From Acididesulfobacillus acetoxydans (GTDB taxonomy: Bacteria; Bacillota; Desulfitobacteriia; Desulfitobacteriales; Desulfitobacteriaceae), in contig NZ_LR746496.1 of the NCBI RefSeq assembly GCF_902729405.1, forward strand, positions 2,852,001 through 2,916,000: a DNA stretch of 64,000 bases, in the 5' to 3' direction. Of this stretch, positions 26,480-34,682 are shown one piece after another; position 1 is the first letter of the stretch, and every line of letters begins with the position of its first letter. The position numbers and the translations under genes were made by a program. The notes under the pieces were generated by a model. That model was not told the origin of the DNA, ran no database searches, and was given only the letters and a program-made list of their open reading frames with translations.

Positions 26480-26605
26480 CTTCACTTAACCTTTTATCCG
26501 AATATGCGGAGACATTCTGGCTTTCCAAGCCGCAAGGAAATTTCGGCAGTGCAACTAACAAGGGCAACAAAAGCCGGTCAGTAGCAAGCTCCCGGCTCTT
26601 TTTTA
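26480..26605 (+). other. leader-like stretch ending in a terminator, no gene attached
   Basis: The region begins CACTTAACCTTTTATCCG and contains several short complementary segments, such as GCCGCAAGGAAATTTCGGC. It ends with a terminator, AGCCGG (26572-26577) with CCGGCT (26592-26597) and CTTTTTT. This resembles a riboswitch-type leader, with faint likeness to the ydaO (c-di-AMP) class, but I cannot assign it. No gene is supported between here and 26845, so it may be orphaned. Confidence 0.3.
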
Positions 26606-26845
26606 CCGAACATGCGCAATGTAAGCGACAGACGGACGGACGGATCCAGGAATTTCGGTCAGTCCATCCGTCAAATTACGGACAATCTACGCCATCAATC
26701 CACGGACACTATGCGGCGGCAGTAACACTATCCCATACAATTGAAGAAAAAGTATGGTCTACTTAGGCTACACAACGAAATAGGGCACGGTGGGCGGCCA
26801 AACCCCTAAATCTTCCAATTTTCGCGTTGGAAGAGGGTGAGGCCG

Positions 26846-26944
26846 GTGACCCAGTGGTATCAAACATTAACGCTAATGATTGCGTTTGCGACATTAGTGG
26901 TTCTGATACTCCAGTTTGCTTACAATATGACAAAAAAGAAGTAG
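26846..26944 (+). CDS. 32-residue holin-like type I toxin
   Basis: GTG at 26846 behind AGAGGGTGAGG. The peptide begins with VTQWYQTLTLM, has a single hydrophobic segment (FATLVVLILQFAYNM) and ends TKKK. This is the build of the putative holin-like toxins of Firmicute type I toxin-antitoxin loci: about 30 residues, a membrane helix and a poly-Lys end. The stop codon lies within a bidirectional terminator. An antisense RNA gene overlaps its 3' end. It probably inserts into the inner membrane when translated. Confidence 0.75.
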   Translation: MTQWYQTLTLMIAFATLVVLILQFAYNMTKKK

Positions 26945-27042
26945 CCCACCCCTGAGACGGAGGCTACTTCTTCTCTCCCTATGGCCGCCTATAGTGGCCC
27001 GATTGTGCAGGCTGGGATGCTCACAACATCCCAGCGTTTAGT
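26932..27042 (-). ncRNA. antisense antitoxin RNA of the type I locus
   Basis: Predicted from a promoter at 27077-27049 and a terminator. Stem GAAGTAGCC (26938-26946) pairs with GGCTACTTC (26962-26970), and on the minus strand it is followed by TTTTTT (26937-26932). The RNA, about 110 nt, includes a hairpin GCTGGGATG ... CATCCCAGC and covers the last codon and 3' UTR of the toxin message. Transcription itself is inferred. Confidence 0.7.
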
Positions 27043-27048
27043 ATGTAT

Positions 27049-27077
27049 ATTATACCTTGCGAGGGCAATCAATGCAA
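27049..27077 (-). promoter_or_regulatory. promoter of the antisense antitoxin RNA
   Basis: On the minus strand TTGCAT (27077-27072), 17-bp spacer, perfect TATAAT (27054-27049). Confidence 0.8.
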
Positions 27078-27277
27078 GAAGTGGGAAGAAAGAAACGCAG
27101 AGCCTAAAAATATTTTTTCACAGCAGCCACGACCCCCTTAAGAAACCGTGGCTCGCTATTGCTTGCTATGGCTCGGCTGGCACCTTGCAATTGTCTTGTC
27201 CTCGGGCATCGTTTTCACGGCAGGGCCGGGGTATAGAGAGGCCGATGGGAAGAAGACTAAAGAAGACTAAGGAAGCA

Positions 27278-28456
27278 TTACACAAGAGAGGGAGTTCTTT
27301 GAGATAATTGACCCTCCGTGTAGCCAAAGTGCCAAACTTTTTTATTCGAGCAAGCCGAATACCATATGCGTAGCGTCTGTGAATTACCCGGTTCCCGAAC
27401 GAAACTGCTCCGATAAATGTAACCGTTGTCCCACTGATTTCCGGTGCCCCGACGAAGGATCGGCTGCGCAAGGGGCATCCTGAGTTCTTTGGGGTCTGAC
27501 ATGGGTGCTGTGGCATAAAATAGTTGGCAATCTTTTATAGTACCCTTTTTCGACCAACCGGCAATCAAAAACTCGACGTTGTGTTCGATAGGATTGGGTT
27601 TTGCGGCGATATGCCAAGGAATATAGCCGCCGTTCCAAGCATCCCAGGGGGCATTGCAAGGTTGTGGAGGGCTCCAGACAAGGCCGTTGCTTGATGTATA
27701 CGAATGCATCGTCACGTTCCCGTCCGTCGTCCACATGTACCATTCTTTGGCGCTTTTGCGCCAAACGGTTGGGGATAGGATCAAACCGGTCTTGTGGTCC
27801 CACTTCTTTTCGACGCAAAGAATCTTGTTGCTTGGCTTATGATTTGGGCTGATTTTCTTGGCCCAGATTTTTTCAAAGGCGCCTTCGCTATATTCACGCC
27901 AATAAAGGATTAGCATGTTTTGATTCGGGTCATAAATTAACTCCGGGTCTGAATTATAATTGCGGTTTATTAAGCCGAATGGTCTTGGAACCAATGGGTT
28001 TTTGATGGCAGGTGGATTATGCCACTTCAATCCATCTTGGCCCACCAAAAGACTGGGATTTTCATGAGTACTCCAAAAGTAAGGAAACGGTGTCAACGCC
28101 ATCCAATAGCGGAATCCCCCCCAACTTTCCAGGCCATATTCGGTCTTAAAATCAACGATGCTGGGATGAACCGCTTGCCCGGAACGATCGTAGGTAGGTG
28201 TCACCATATATCTGGGCGCATTCGCCAGGTGTGCGACAAAGAGGAGGGGGGAGGCAGAAGGTGGGGAAGAAGGCGGGGGTACTCTCCTGTCAACTTTGGC
28301 GAGAGGAGGATGAGCTTCTTTAACGTTACTCGTGTTTTCGGCAAAAGGAAAATAGCGAAAATAAACGTAACCTGCTCCCACGCCGAGAATGGTTCTTAAG
28401 AAGTTCCTTCTCGTCACTAGGGGAGTTTTCTGGCGAATCCTCTTATCTGTTTCCAC
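27278..28456 (-). CDS. Tat-type secreted beta-propeller protein, glycosidase-like
   Basis: 392 residues from GTG 28456, with AGAGGAGG upstream. The N-terminus has a twin-arginine motif (TRRNFLRTILGVGAGYVYF), indicating folded export, followed by a Pro/Ser-rich linker. The body has repeated blade-like segments (YWMALTPFPY, NSDPELIYDP, LILYWREY, SPTVWRKSAKEWYMWTTDG, FLIAGWSKKG, LRIWYSAC), like those of five-bladed GH43/GH117- or sialidase-like proteins. I cannot name the substrate or confirm catalytic acids. A product bound for the envelope is likely. Confidence 0.7.
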   Translation of the reverse strand: METDKRIRQKTPLVTRRNFLRTILGVGAGYVYFRYFPFAENTSNVKEAHPPLAKVDRRVPPPSSPPSASPLLFVAHLANAPRYMVTPTYDRSGQAVHPSIVDFKTEYGLESWGGFRYWMALTPFPYFWSTHENPSLLVGQDGLKWHNPPAIKNPLVPRPFGLINRNYNSDPELIYDPNQNMLILYWREYSEGAFEKIWAKKISPNHKPSNKILCVEKKWDHKTGLILSPTVWRKSAKEWYMWTTDGNVTMHSYTSSNGLVWSPPQPCNAPWDAWNGGYIPWHIAAKPNPIEHNVEFLIAGWSKKGTIKDCQLFYATAPMSDPKELRMPLAQPILRRGTGNQWDNGYIYRSSFVREPGNSQTLRIWYSACSNKKVWHFGYTEGQLSQRTPSLV

Positions 28457-28844
28457 GTTTGCGGCCTCCTCTGCTGCAGCTTAATCCTGAGTAAATATTA
28501 TCACTATCCTCCTTGTAAGATAAGTATAGGGCTCAGGCCTTGAATATAGCCCGAACGTTCTTTTACAACTTGGTCCTTATTGTTCAGATGAATCAATCGA
28601 CACTCTAGCTATCTATCGCTAAATATCATGCTATAATCGTTTTTGTCAGAGAGATAGATGTGCGTTCCTCCTGGATCCCTCGTTTGAGGTCTTATCCGTG
28701 AAATAGCGTGTCACTCCACAAGAATGATTCGATGTTTAGCTGGTTGGGTCACTTATCGAGTGCTACCCGTTTCAAATGCAAGGTTGTTCGACATTCTTCT
28801 TTAGTGGATGCTCTGATTCATCTGTTTTGAAAGGTTGTGTTGTT

Positions 28845-30143
28845 TTGTCCGAGTTCCTAAATGATTTCGTTGTCGGAATCGATGTTTCTTCCGAATTTTC
28901 CATCGTTGCAATGCTCGCCCCCTCCGGAGAACTTATCCGCAAACCGTTTAGGATTGAGCATAATCCTGGTGGCTTCCACAAACTACTCGACATCCTTAAA
29001 AAGGAAGAAGAGCGGTTAAAACGAAAGCCCATCTACTTCGTAGAATCTACAGGTATCTTTCACTTACCACTCTTCTTCTTCTTGCGGTCGAATGACCTCA
29101 AGGGTTTTGTGCTAAACCCTCTGAGTATCCATTCTATCAAAAATTTCGACCTAAGAAAAGTGAAAAATGATAGGAAAGATGCCGAAGCGATCGCCAAGCT
29201 GGCAAAATACCAGGACGTTAAAGCTTCCATAGTTCCTGAGCCCCAAATTCTTGCTCTCCGTATGATGACCAGAGAGTATTACGCTCTTTCGGACATGCTC
29301 ACGGAGATGAAGAACCGGCTCTGTACGGATCTCTACCTGCTTTTCCCCGGATTTCTCGATGTGTTCTCAGGGTCCCTTGGCAAGACGGCTTTAACCGTCC
29401 TGAGAAGCTATCCCTCTCCTAAAGCCGTTCAAGCTGCTGACACAGAAGCACTTACTTTGCTAATCTCTAAAACGAGCCGAAAGAGCTCTGCGTGGGCTTC
29501 TAACAAGGTAAATCAGCTTCGTGACTGTGCTCAGCTTGCCTCTTCTATGCCCTGTGAATTCGCCTTGCTGGGTACTAAGATTAAGTTTCACATTGATGGG
29601 ATAGAACACATGCAAACAAGCTTAAATGGCATTGATGCACAGATCCACACGATGATCGAATTGGAACAGTTTCCTGCGAAGGCAAGGCGCAATATTGAGC
29701 TTCTGGATGAAATACCCGGTATTGGCTTTTTGACAGCTGCTACGCTCATTGCGGAGATCGGAGACTTTCGTCTGTTCAAATCCCCTAAAGCCTTCACCGC
29801 CTTCTTTGGCATCGATCCCTCGGTCAACCAATCCGGCAAATTCAATGGAGACAGGAACAAGATCTCTAAGCGAGGCACACGCATAGGGAGAAGAGTTCTG
29901 TTTGCAATCGCCATGGCCTCCATTAGAACAACCCGGAATGGTCAGGAGATTAACCCCGTTCTGCGGGACTTCTACACAGCAAAATGCGTTAGCAAGAAGA
30001 AAAAGGTAGCTCTCGTGGCCGTAATGCACAAACTTCTTCATTACATCTTTGCAGTTCTCCGTGACCAGAAACCCTTTGAAGTCAGAAAACCAGAAGATCA
30101 CCAATCGTGGAGAAAAACAAAACTTCAACAGGCTGCGGCTTAA
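28845..30143 (+). CDS. IS110-family (DEDD) transposase
   Basis: About 432 residues from TTG 28845 (AAAGG upstream); an ATG at 28776 in frame lacks a ribosome site. The N-terminal RuvC-like DEDD domain has VVGIDVSSEFSIVAM, YFVESTGIFH, and KNDRKDAEAIAKLA with the late Asp pair. The C-terminal transposase_20 domain has LLDEIPGIGFLTAATLIAEIG, AFTAFFGIDPSVNQSGKF and the catalytic Ser region RGTRIGRRVLFAIAMAS. All domains are intact, so it may be active. This family uses a bispecific bridge RNA encoded in a noncoding arm. Confidence 0.95.
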   Translation: MSEFLNDFVVGIDVSSEFSIVAMLAPSGELIRKPFRIEHNPGGFHKLLDILKKEEERLKRKPIYFVESTGIFHLPLFFFLRSNDLKGFVLNPLSIHSIKNFDLRKVKNDRKDAEAIAKLAKYQDVKASIVPEPQILALRMMTREYYALSDMLTEMKNRLCTDLYLLFPGFLDVFSGSLGKTALTVLRSYPSPKAVQAADTEALTLLISKTSRKSSAWASNKVNQLRDCAQLASSMPCEFALLGTKIKFHIDGIEHMQTSLNGIDAQIHTMIELEQFPAKARRNIELLDEIPGIGFLTAATLIAEIGDFRLFKSPKAFTAFFGIDPSVNQSGKFNGDRNKISKRGTRIGRRVLFAIAMASIRTTRNGQEINPVLRDFYTAKCVSKKKKVALVAVMHKLLHYIFAVLRDQKPFEVRKPEDHQSWRKTKLQQAAA

Positions 30144-30159
30144 GATAAAGCGCCGGCAT

Positions 30160-30235
30160 CGTGTCAAGGGTGATGCGAGGGATACCGGAGACCGTTAAGG
30201 CCGAGGATATGCTCGCTCATCATCCCTTTGACACG
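30160..30235 (+). ncRNA. long hairpin 3' of the IS110 transposase, candidate bridge RNA
   Basis: CGTGTCAAGGGTGATGCGAG (30160-30179) pairs with CTCGCTCATCATCCCTTTGACACG (30212-30235) with small bulges, enclosing a 32-nt loop rich in GGAGACCGTTAAGGCC. In the IS1111 branch of IS110 elements the bridge RNA lies downstream of the transposase. Structure seen; function inferred. Confidence 0.45.
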
Positions 30236-30668
30236 TAGACCACACCTAAACGCTTGAAGACGGCAAAGTCTCTTTCACCCCAAAGAGCTACCCAAGATTA
30301 AAAGAAACTTTGCTTGGCAAGCGCCGAGCGTTGCGTCCCCCCCTTATTCACGTAGGTTTAGTCATTGTTCGGATTTTTCAATGGCTTGGTTTGTATTACC
30401 CTCCTTTTCTGAGCCAGCGATCAAAGAATTAATCAAAAAAACTCTTGACTTTTATTAGCTGGTCTTGGGGAAAAGCAAATTTCCTTTTGGGATCCCTGAG
30501 GAAGTCCTACAGTCTTTACATATACTACCATCCTCAGGTTAATCTCGCAAGGGTCAGGTGGCCATTTCTGTGATGCAAGCGGTTGTCCAATTTTGTTCAT
30601 GAGATAAAGGTATTACGAACTTACGGATGTTCTGTAGACGCCGAAATTTCGTGGTGCTAATCTTGTTT

Positions 30669-30677
30669 TGCTATAAT
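30669..30677 (+). promoter_or_regulatory. extended -10 promoter for the chromate transporter pair
   Basis: TGCTATAAT at 30669-30677 (TGnTATAAT), 52 bp before the first gene. No good -35. Confidence 0.5.
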
Positions 30678-30728
30678 AATCACAGGGAGAGGTTCGAAAA
30701 GCAGTTAGGGGAAGTGGCTGAGGTGGTA

Positions 30729-31298
30729 ATGAAGGCGATGGAGTTACCGGAGTTGTTTGCGGTTTTTCTCAAGATTGGCTGCCTTGCCTTTGGCGGGGGT
30801 TATACGGTCATAGCGCTTTTGCAAAAGGAGACCGTCGAAGCCAGAGGATGGCTGGATAATAACGAACTTACGGATATTATGGCCATCTCTCAAACGCTGC
30901 CCGGAATCATCACGGTCAATGCGGCGACGATGATCGGCTACCGTAGACAAGGGCTCGTGGGTGCGACTCTTGCCACCGCGGCTTCCATTTTGCCCACCTT
31001 TATTTTGATTCTGGTTCTTACCCATATGGCCTGGGGATTTACGGATAATCCGCTGGTCCGCAAAGCTTTCACGGGAATTCTCCTGGGGGTTGCTGCTTTG
31101 ATCCTTAACACCCTTCGCAAGACCGGGAAAACAGCCGTCAACACTTATGCGGATGGATTATTGGCGCTTTTTACCACGGTCTTGCTGCTTGGCACCGGGC
31201 TCAATGTTGCTCTGGTCATCCTTCTGGCGGGCGGGCTTGGCTGGGTTAAGAATCTGTACGCCGAAAAACGGGGAGCCAAGAAACATGGCACTGATTAA
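30729..31298 (+). CDS. chromate transporter, N-terminal-type half (ChrA/CHR short form)
   Basis: About 189 residues from ATG 30729. CHR-family short proteins work as pairs, each holding one CHR domain. This one has FLKIGCLAFGGGYTVIALLQ, then ETVEARGWL, ISQTLPGIITVNAATMIGYR and a long series of hydrophobic helices ending GLGWVKNLY. It is a membrane protein for chromate or possibly sulfate-like anions. It overlaps the second half-gene by 14 bp. An in-frame extension to 30627 is unlikely because the promoter lies within it. Confidence 0.9.
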   Translation: MKAMELPELFAVFLKIGCLAFGGGYTVIALLQKETVEARGWLDNNELTDIMAISQTLPGIITVNAATMIGYRRQGLVGATLATAASILPTFILILVLTHMAWGFTDNPLVRKAFTGILLGVAALILNTLRKTGKTAVNTYADGLLALFTTVLLLGTGLNVALVILLAGGLGWVKNLYAEKRGAKKHGTD

Positions 31299-31836
31299 TC
31301 TATTTATGGTGTTTATGAAAATAGGAGCTCTCGGTTTCGGCGGCGGCTACGCCATGATTCCGTTCCTGGAGGCGGAAGCCGCGGCACACGGCCGGGTCCT
31401 TCTTGAGAATTATATCAAAGTTATCGCCATGGCGCAGGTAGTACCCGGACCCTTTGCCGTCGATTCATCTGCTTATATCGGTTTTGAGGCGGCGGGTATA
31501 CCGGGAGCCCTGGCGGCTACATTCGCCATTTGTCTGCCTTCTTTCGCTGCTTCTGTTATCATCAGCAAGTTTTACGCACAGTTTAAAACGAACACCGGAA
31601 TCAAAGCCTTATTGGACGGCGTGAAACCGGCTGTGCTGGGGTTGCTCGCGAGTGCGGCCTACATTATTGGTGTTAAGCCGCTTTATGAGTTAAGCCACAG
31701 TCTGGCCTCGTTAACCGTGCTCAAGGCCTTCTTGGCGATAGCTTGCGGCTACTTTGCTCTAACCCAAAAAAGAGTTCGCATCGGCACCTTGGCTTTTCTC
31801 ACTGTTTTTGCGCTCGTGGGCATCTTGTTCTTCTAG
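31285..31836 (+). CDS. chromate transporter, second short-form half
   Basis: 183 residues from ATG 31285, inside the end of the preceding gene. Features are FMKIGALGFGGGYAMIPFLE, MAQVVPGPFAVDSSAYIG, FEAAGIPGALAATFAICLPS and several more membrane helices. The PGP and GGGY motifs mark the CHR family. It presumably forms a heterodimer with its upstream partner in the membrane with opposite topology, as in known short-chain ChrA pairs. Confidence 0.92.
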   Translation: MALINLFMVFMKIGALGFGGGYAMIPFLEAEAAAHGRVLLENYIKVIAMAQVVPGPFAVDSSAYIGFEAAGIPGALAATFAICLPSFAASVIISKFYAQFKTNTGIKALLDGVKPAVLGLLASAAYIIGVKPLYELSHSLASLTVLKAFLAIACGYFALTQKRVRIGTLAFLTVFALVGILFF

Positions 31837-31984
31837 GAGTTGTCTTTCCGCAGCCGAAGAAGGATGGTAACATTTCGGGAATGGCGCCGGCATGGATTGT
31901 CTTTGGGAGACAGCCGCAAGGTTGCCGAAAAATCGGCGCACAAATGTTTGAGTGAAAAAATTTGCCCAGGGGCGGGAGTTAAGC

Positions 31985-32032
31985 TTGACGTGTAATATGG
32001 ACAATAGTAATATTGAAAATACTAATATTACT
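31985..32032 (+). promoter_or_regulatory. padR promoter with palindromic operator
   Basis: TTGACG (31985-31990), 17 bp, TAATAT (32008-32013). AGTAATATT (32006-32014) and AATATTACT (32024-32032) form a perfect 9-bp inverted repeat covering the -10 and the start region, well placed for autorepression by the PadR product. Confidence 0.8.
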
Positions 32033-32051
32033 AAGGCATGGGGGTGTTCTT

Positions 32052-32576
32052 TTGTCTAACGTCGAGTTGATTCTGATCAAATTCATTAAGGCCAAACCTT
32101 CCTATGCTTACGAAGTTGAAAAAATGATCGAGGAGCGGGAGATGCGGCAGTGGGTAAAGATTGGGGGTGCCACGGTTTACCAAGTTCTCGACAGGCTTTG
32201 TCAAAAAGGCCTGCTGGAATTCAAGGTGGAAAGAGAAGGGAAAATGCCGGAGAGAAAACGTTATCACGTGACTCCGGAGGGAGAGCGGGCTTTTGCTTTG
32301 GCCACGGCTGAGTTGCTGAGGAAAAACGAGCTCTATTATTTTGACCTAACGACAGGTTTGACCTGCCGGCACTTTATGGAGCCGGCGGTATTCAGGCAAG
32401 CTATCGAGGAGCGATTAACGCGACTGAACGATTTTATCGACCACTTTAACGAACGCTTTGACAAGGCGCGGGAACTCTATCCGACGAAAAGGCTTCTGGT
32501 GAGGGAATATTTGCTCTCACACTACAAGCTGGAGCAAGCCTTTCTGGCAAAGTTGTTGAAGGAACCGAGCGCATGA
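32052..32576 (+). CDS. PadR-family transcriptional regulator
   Basis: About 174 residues from TTG 32052. The N-terminal winged helix has VELILIKFIKAKPSYAYEVE, MIEEREMRQWVKIGGATVYQ, VLDRLCQKGLLEFKVER and the wing YHVTPEGERAF. The C-terminal helical dimerisation domain (long helix ARELYPTKRLLVREYLLSHY) is typical of the PadR subfamily with a Vir_act_alpha-like end. It is cotranscribed with the MFS gene, overlapping it by ATGA, so it likely regulates drug efflux in response to a ligand. Confidence 0.9.
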   Translation: MSNVELILIKFIKAKPSYAYEVEKMIEEREMRQWVKIGGATVYQVLDRLCQKGLLEFKVEREGKMPERKRYHVTPEGERAFALATAELLRKNELYYFDLTTGLTCRHFMEPAVFRQAIEERLTRLNDFIDHFNERFDKARELYPTKRLLVREYLLSHYKLEQAFLAKLLKEPSA

Positions 32577-33829
32577 GCGGCGCCGGCCTGAAGGGCAGGG
32601 TCAGTCGGGTTTTCCCGGCTTTGAAGCAGCGGAATTTCCGCTATTTTTGGTTAGGTCAGTGTATTTCCTTGATTGGTAGTTGGATACAGACCACGGCCCA
32701 GCAGTGGCTGGTCTACACGATGACGAAATCGGCGCTCTTGCTGGGGTTGCTCGGAGTAGCCCAATTCGGGCCGATCATGTTGTTGTCGCTTTTTGCCGGG
32801 GTCTTTGTCGATAGATATCCCAAGAAACGGATGCTCATTTTTACCCAAACCTGTCTGACGATCCAGGCGCTTGTCCTCGCCGTCCTGGTATGGCTGGGAC
32901 ACATCGCCTATTGGGAAGTTCTGCTGCTGGCGGCTTTTATGGGTTTGGTCAACACCCTGGATCTCCCCACACGGCAGTCTTTGCTGCCGCAACTCGTGCC
33001 TAAGAAAGACTTGCGGAGCGCTATTGGACTTAATTCGGCCATTGTCAACGTTGCCAGAATATTGGGACCGGCCTTGGCCGCTCTCCTTATGGTTCAATTT
33101 GGGGCAGGATTCTTGTTCTTTCTGAATGCTATCAGTTTCATACCGGTTCTTGTCGGCTTGCATCTAATTAAACTTAAACCCGAAAATATCATCAATGCTG
33201 AAAAAAGGGTGCTGGCCGGGGTACGGGACGGTCTGGCGTATATTCACCGTTCTTCGATTTTATTGGGAGCGGTCTTTTCCATGCTGGCAATTGGTACGTT
33301 TGTCATGAATTTCAGCGTCGTCATCCCTCTCTACGCGGTTGAGGTGCTCAAGCGGGGAATTCATGGCTACGCATTTCTCTTGTCGGCTTCCGGAACGGGG
33401 TCATTGTTAGGGGCGCTTTTGGTGGCATCTTGGGCAAAGGGGAATCCGCGCCTGCGTTTGCTGTTGGGCAGTGCCTTTCTGGTTTCGGGGCTGCTGTTGT
33501 TCCTAAGAAACATTCACACTTTACCGCTGGCCATAGGTATGTTTGTTATGATAGGATTTGTCAATATTATCTTTATTACGACGGCGAATTCGACGGTTCA
33601 GCTCAATACGGAAGATCGGTACAGGGGTCGGGTCATGAGCGTCTATTCCTTCGCCTTTTCCGGCACGACACCTATAGGAAATCTGTTTGCCGGGGCAGTG
33701 ACACAATGGTGGGGCGCGGGAATGGGCTTTTTCCTCTGCGGAGCCGCATCTGCCTTCTTTCTCTTGCTGACGGTTTTGGGCCTGGGCCTTAAACTAAGAA
33801 AGCGTTCGTCATTTGATCGAAGTTCGTAG
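32573..33829 (+). CDS. MFS transporter, EntS/MFS_3 type
   Basis: 418 residues, twelve predicted membrane helices. The start (ALKQRNFRYFWLGQCISLIG) and SWIQTTAQQWLVYTMTKSA then FAGVFVDRYPKKRMLIFTQT carry the A-type motif of this group, whose members export siderophores or drugs. LDLPTRQSLLPQLVPKKDL and MSVYSFAFSGTTPIGNLFAG are also typical. ATG at 32573 overlaps the padR stop (ATGA), giving translational coupling. Substrate unknown. Confidence 0.9.
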   Translation: MSGAGLKGRVSRVFPALKQRNFRYFWLGQCISLIGSWIQTTAQQWLVYTMTKSALLLGLLGVAQFGPIMLLSLFAGVFVDRYPKKRMLIFTQTCLTIQALVLAVLVWLGHIAYWEVLLLAAFMGLVNTLDLPTRQSLLPQLVPKKDLRSAIGLNSAIVNVARILGPALAALLMVQFGAGFLFFLNAISFIPVLVGLHLIKLKPENIINAEKRVLAGVRDGLAYIHRSSILLGAVFSMLAIGTFVMNFSVVIPLYAVEVLKRGIHGYAFLLSASGTGSLLGALLVASWAKGNPRLRLLLGSAFLVSGLLLFLRNIHTLPLAIGMFVMIGFVNIIFITTANSTVQLNTEDRYRGRVMSVYSFAFSGTTPIGNLFAGAVTQWWGAGMGFFLCGAASAFFLLLTVLGLGLKLRKRSSFDRSS

Positions 33830-33838
33830 ACCCATTTG

Positions 33839-33925
33839 AAGCAGATCTAAAGCAGATGTGCAACAGATGTACAGAGGAGCAGGGTGAAGCAGATGTAAAG
33901 TGATACGGGTGTGAAGCAGATGCAT
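33839..33925. repeat. degenerate short repeats, AAGCAGATGT type
   Basis: Variants of GAAGCAGATGT recur at about 33839, 33850, 33862, 33887 and 33913, between the MFS gene and the zur promoter. Purpose unknown. Confidence 0.5.
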
Positions 33926-33948
33926 GGGATAATTCGGAAGGCTTCCTA

Positions 33949-34001
33949 TTTACAATCTGAAAGAGATGATATATACTACAAATCGTAAAGATTACGATTT
34001 A
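33949..34001 (+). promoter_or_regulatory. zur promoter and Zur box
   Basis: TTTACA (33949-33954), 18 bp, TATACT (33973-33978), followed at once by AAATCGTAA AGA TTACGATTT (33981-34001). This is a perfect 9-3-9 palindrome matching the Firmicute Zur consensus AAATCGTAATnATTACGATTT. Zinc repression of zur and znu is strongly indicated. Confidence 0.92.
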
Positions 34002-34038
34002 CCAATAGTGGACAGACAGATCTCACGAGAAGGTAGGG

Positions 34039-34503
34039 GTGAAGGCCGGAATGAACTCAGAGCAAGAAATCCTTGAGCAGTTAAAAGAATCGGGACACCG
34101 CTTTACCGGTAAACGGAAAGAGGTCATAGATCTTTTTATTGAATACAAAGACAGATATTTAACGGCCAAAGATGTCTATGAACATGTCGAAAAGGTCTAT
34201 CCTTCCATCAGCCATGATACGATCTATCGTACGTTGGCCCTTCTCGAACAAGAGCACCTGATTGAAGAACTGGAGTACGGGGACGAAGCCTGTAGATACC
34301 GGCTTAGTTGCGGACCGGAGCATCACCATCATTTGGTGTGCTTAGGCTGTGGAGCGACTAAAGTGCTTCATGGTTGTCCTATGGAATTCATGGAGATTGA
34401 TCAGGAAGACTTTACGGTGGTGAATCATCGTTTCGAGATTTTCGGTTATTGCTCCACTTGCCGCCTTTCCGGCCGAGGCCAGGAAGGTGGAGGACAGAAG
34501 TGA
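34039..34503 (+). CDS. zur: Fur-family zinc regulator Zur
   Basis: 154 residues from GTG 34039 (or ATG 34051). Winged-helix part: HRFTGKRKEVIDLFIEYKDR, YLTAKDVYEHVEKVYPSISH, DTIYRTLALLEQEHLIEELE. The regulatory part has EHHHHLVCLGCGATKV (His cluster and structural CxxC) and a second pair in YCSTC. The perfect Zur box in front and the znu genes behind identify it as Zur rather than Fur or PerR. It is probably autoregulated. Confidence 0.92.
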   Translation: MKAGMNSEQEILEQLKESGHRFTGKRKEVIDLFIEYKDRYLTAKDVYEHVEKVYPSISHDTIYRTLALLEQEHLIEELEYGDEACRYRLSCGPEHHHHLVCLGCGATKVLHGCPMEFMEIDQEDFTVVNHRFEIFGYCSTCRLSGRGQEGGGQK

Positions 34504-34506
34504 ATT

Positions 34507-34551
34507 AAAGCCGGCATTGATGCACCCAATGCAATTCAGACGCCGGCTTTT
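34507..34551 (+). terminator. terminator between zur and znuA
   Basis: AAAGCCGGC (34507-34515) pairs with GCCGGCTTT (34542-34550), then TTCCTTT. It may attenuate rather than abolish read-through into znuA. Confidence 0.7.
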
Positions 34552-34612
34552 CCTTTAGCGCAGACGAGGGGGGCCATCGTTGACAATGTGACCAGAGGAA
34601 CGGTGATTTGAG

Positions 34613-34642
34613 GACTGCCGATAGGGTGACTGCCGATAGGGT
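34613..34642. repeat. 15-bp tandem duplication upstream of znuA
   Basis: GACTGCCGATAGGGT occurs twice head to tail (34613-34627, 34628-34642), with further GGGTGA-like units after it. Confidence 0.85.
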
Positions 34643-34682
34643 AAGGGGCGAAAGGGTGAAGAACAAAAGGGTGAATACCAAT

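Larger units (their letters stand above)
28600..30340 (+). mobile_element. IS110-family insertion sequence (ends approximate)
   Basis: One DEDD transposase gene flanked by noncoding arms of about 200 bp on each side. Upstream is an extended -10 TGCTATAAT at 28629-28637. Downstream is a long hairpin at 30160-30235. IS110 elements lack clear terminal inverted repeats, so I cannot fix the ends. The 30341-30668 spacer holds nothing recognised. Confidence 0.75.

Noticed and set aside
33839-33925. possible CRISPR or iteron array (AAGCAGATGT)
   Set aside because: Spacing and sequence are irregular and there is no replication gene nearby; recorded only as degenerate repeats.
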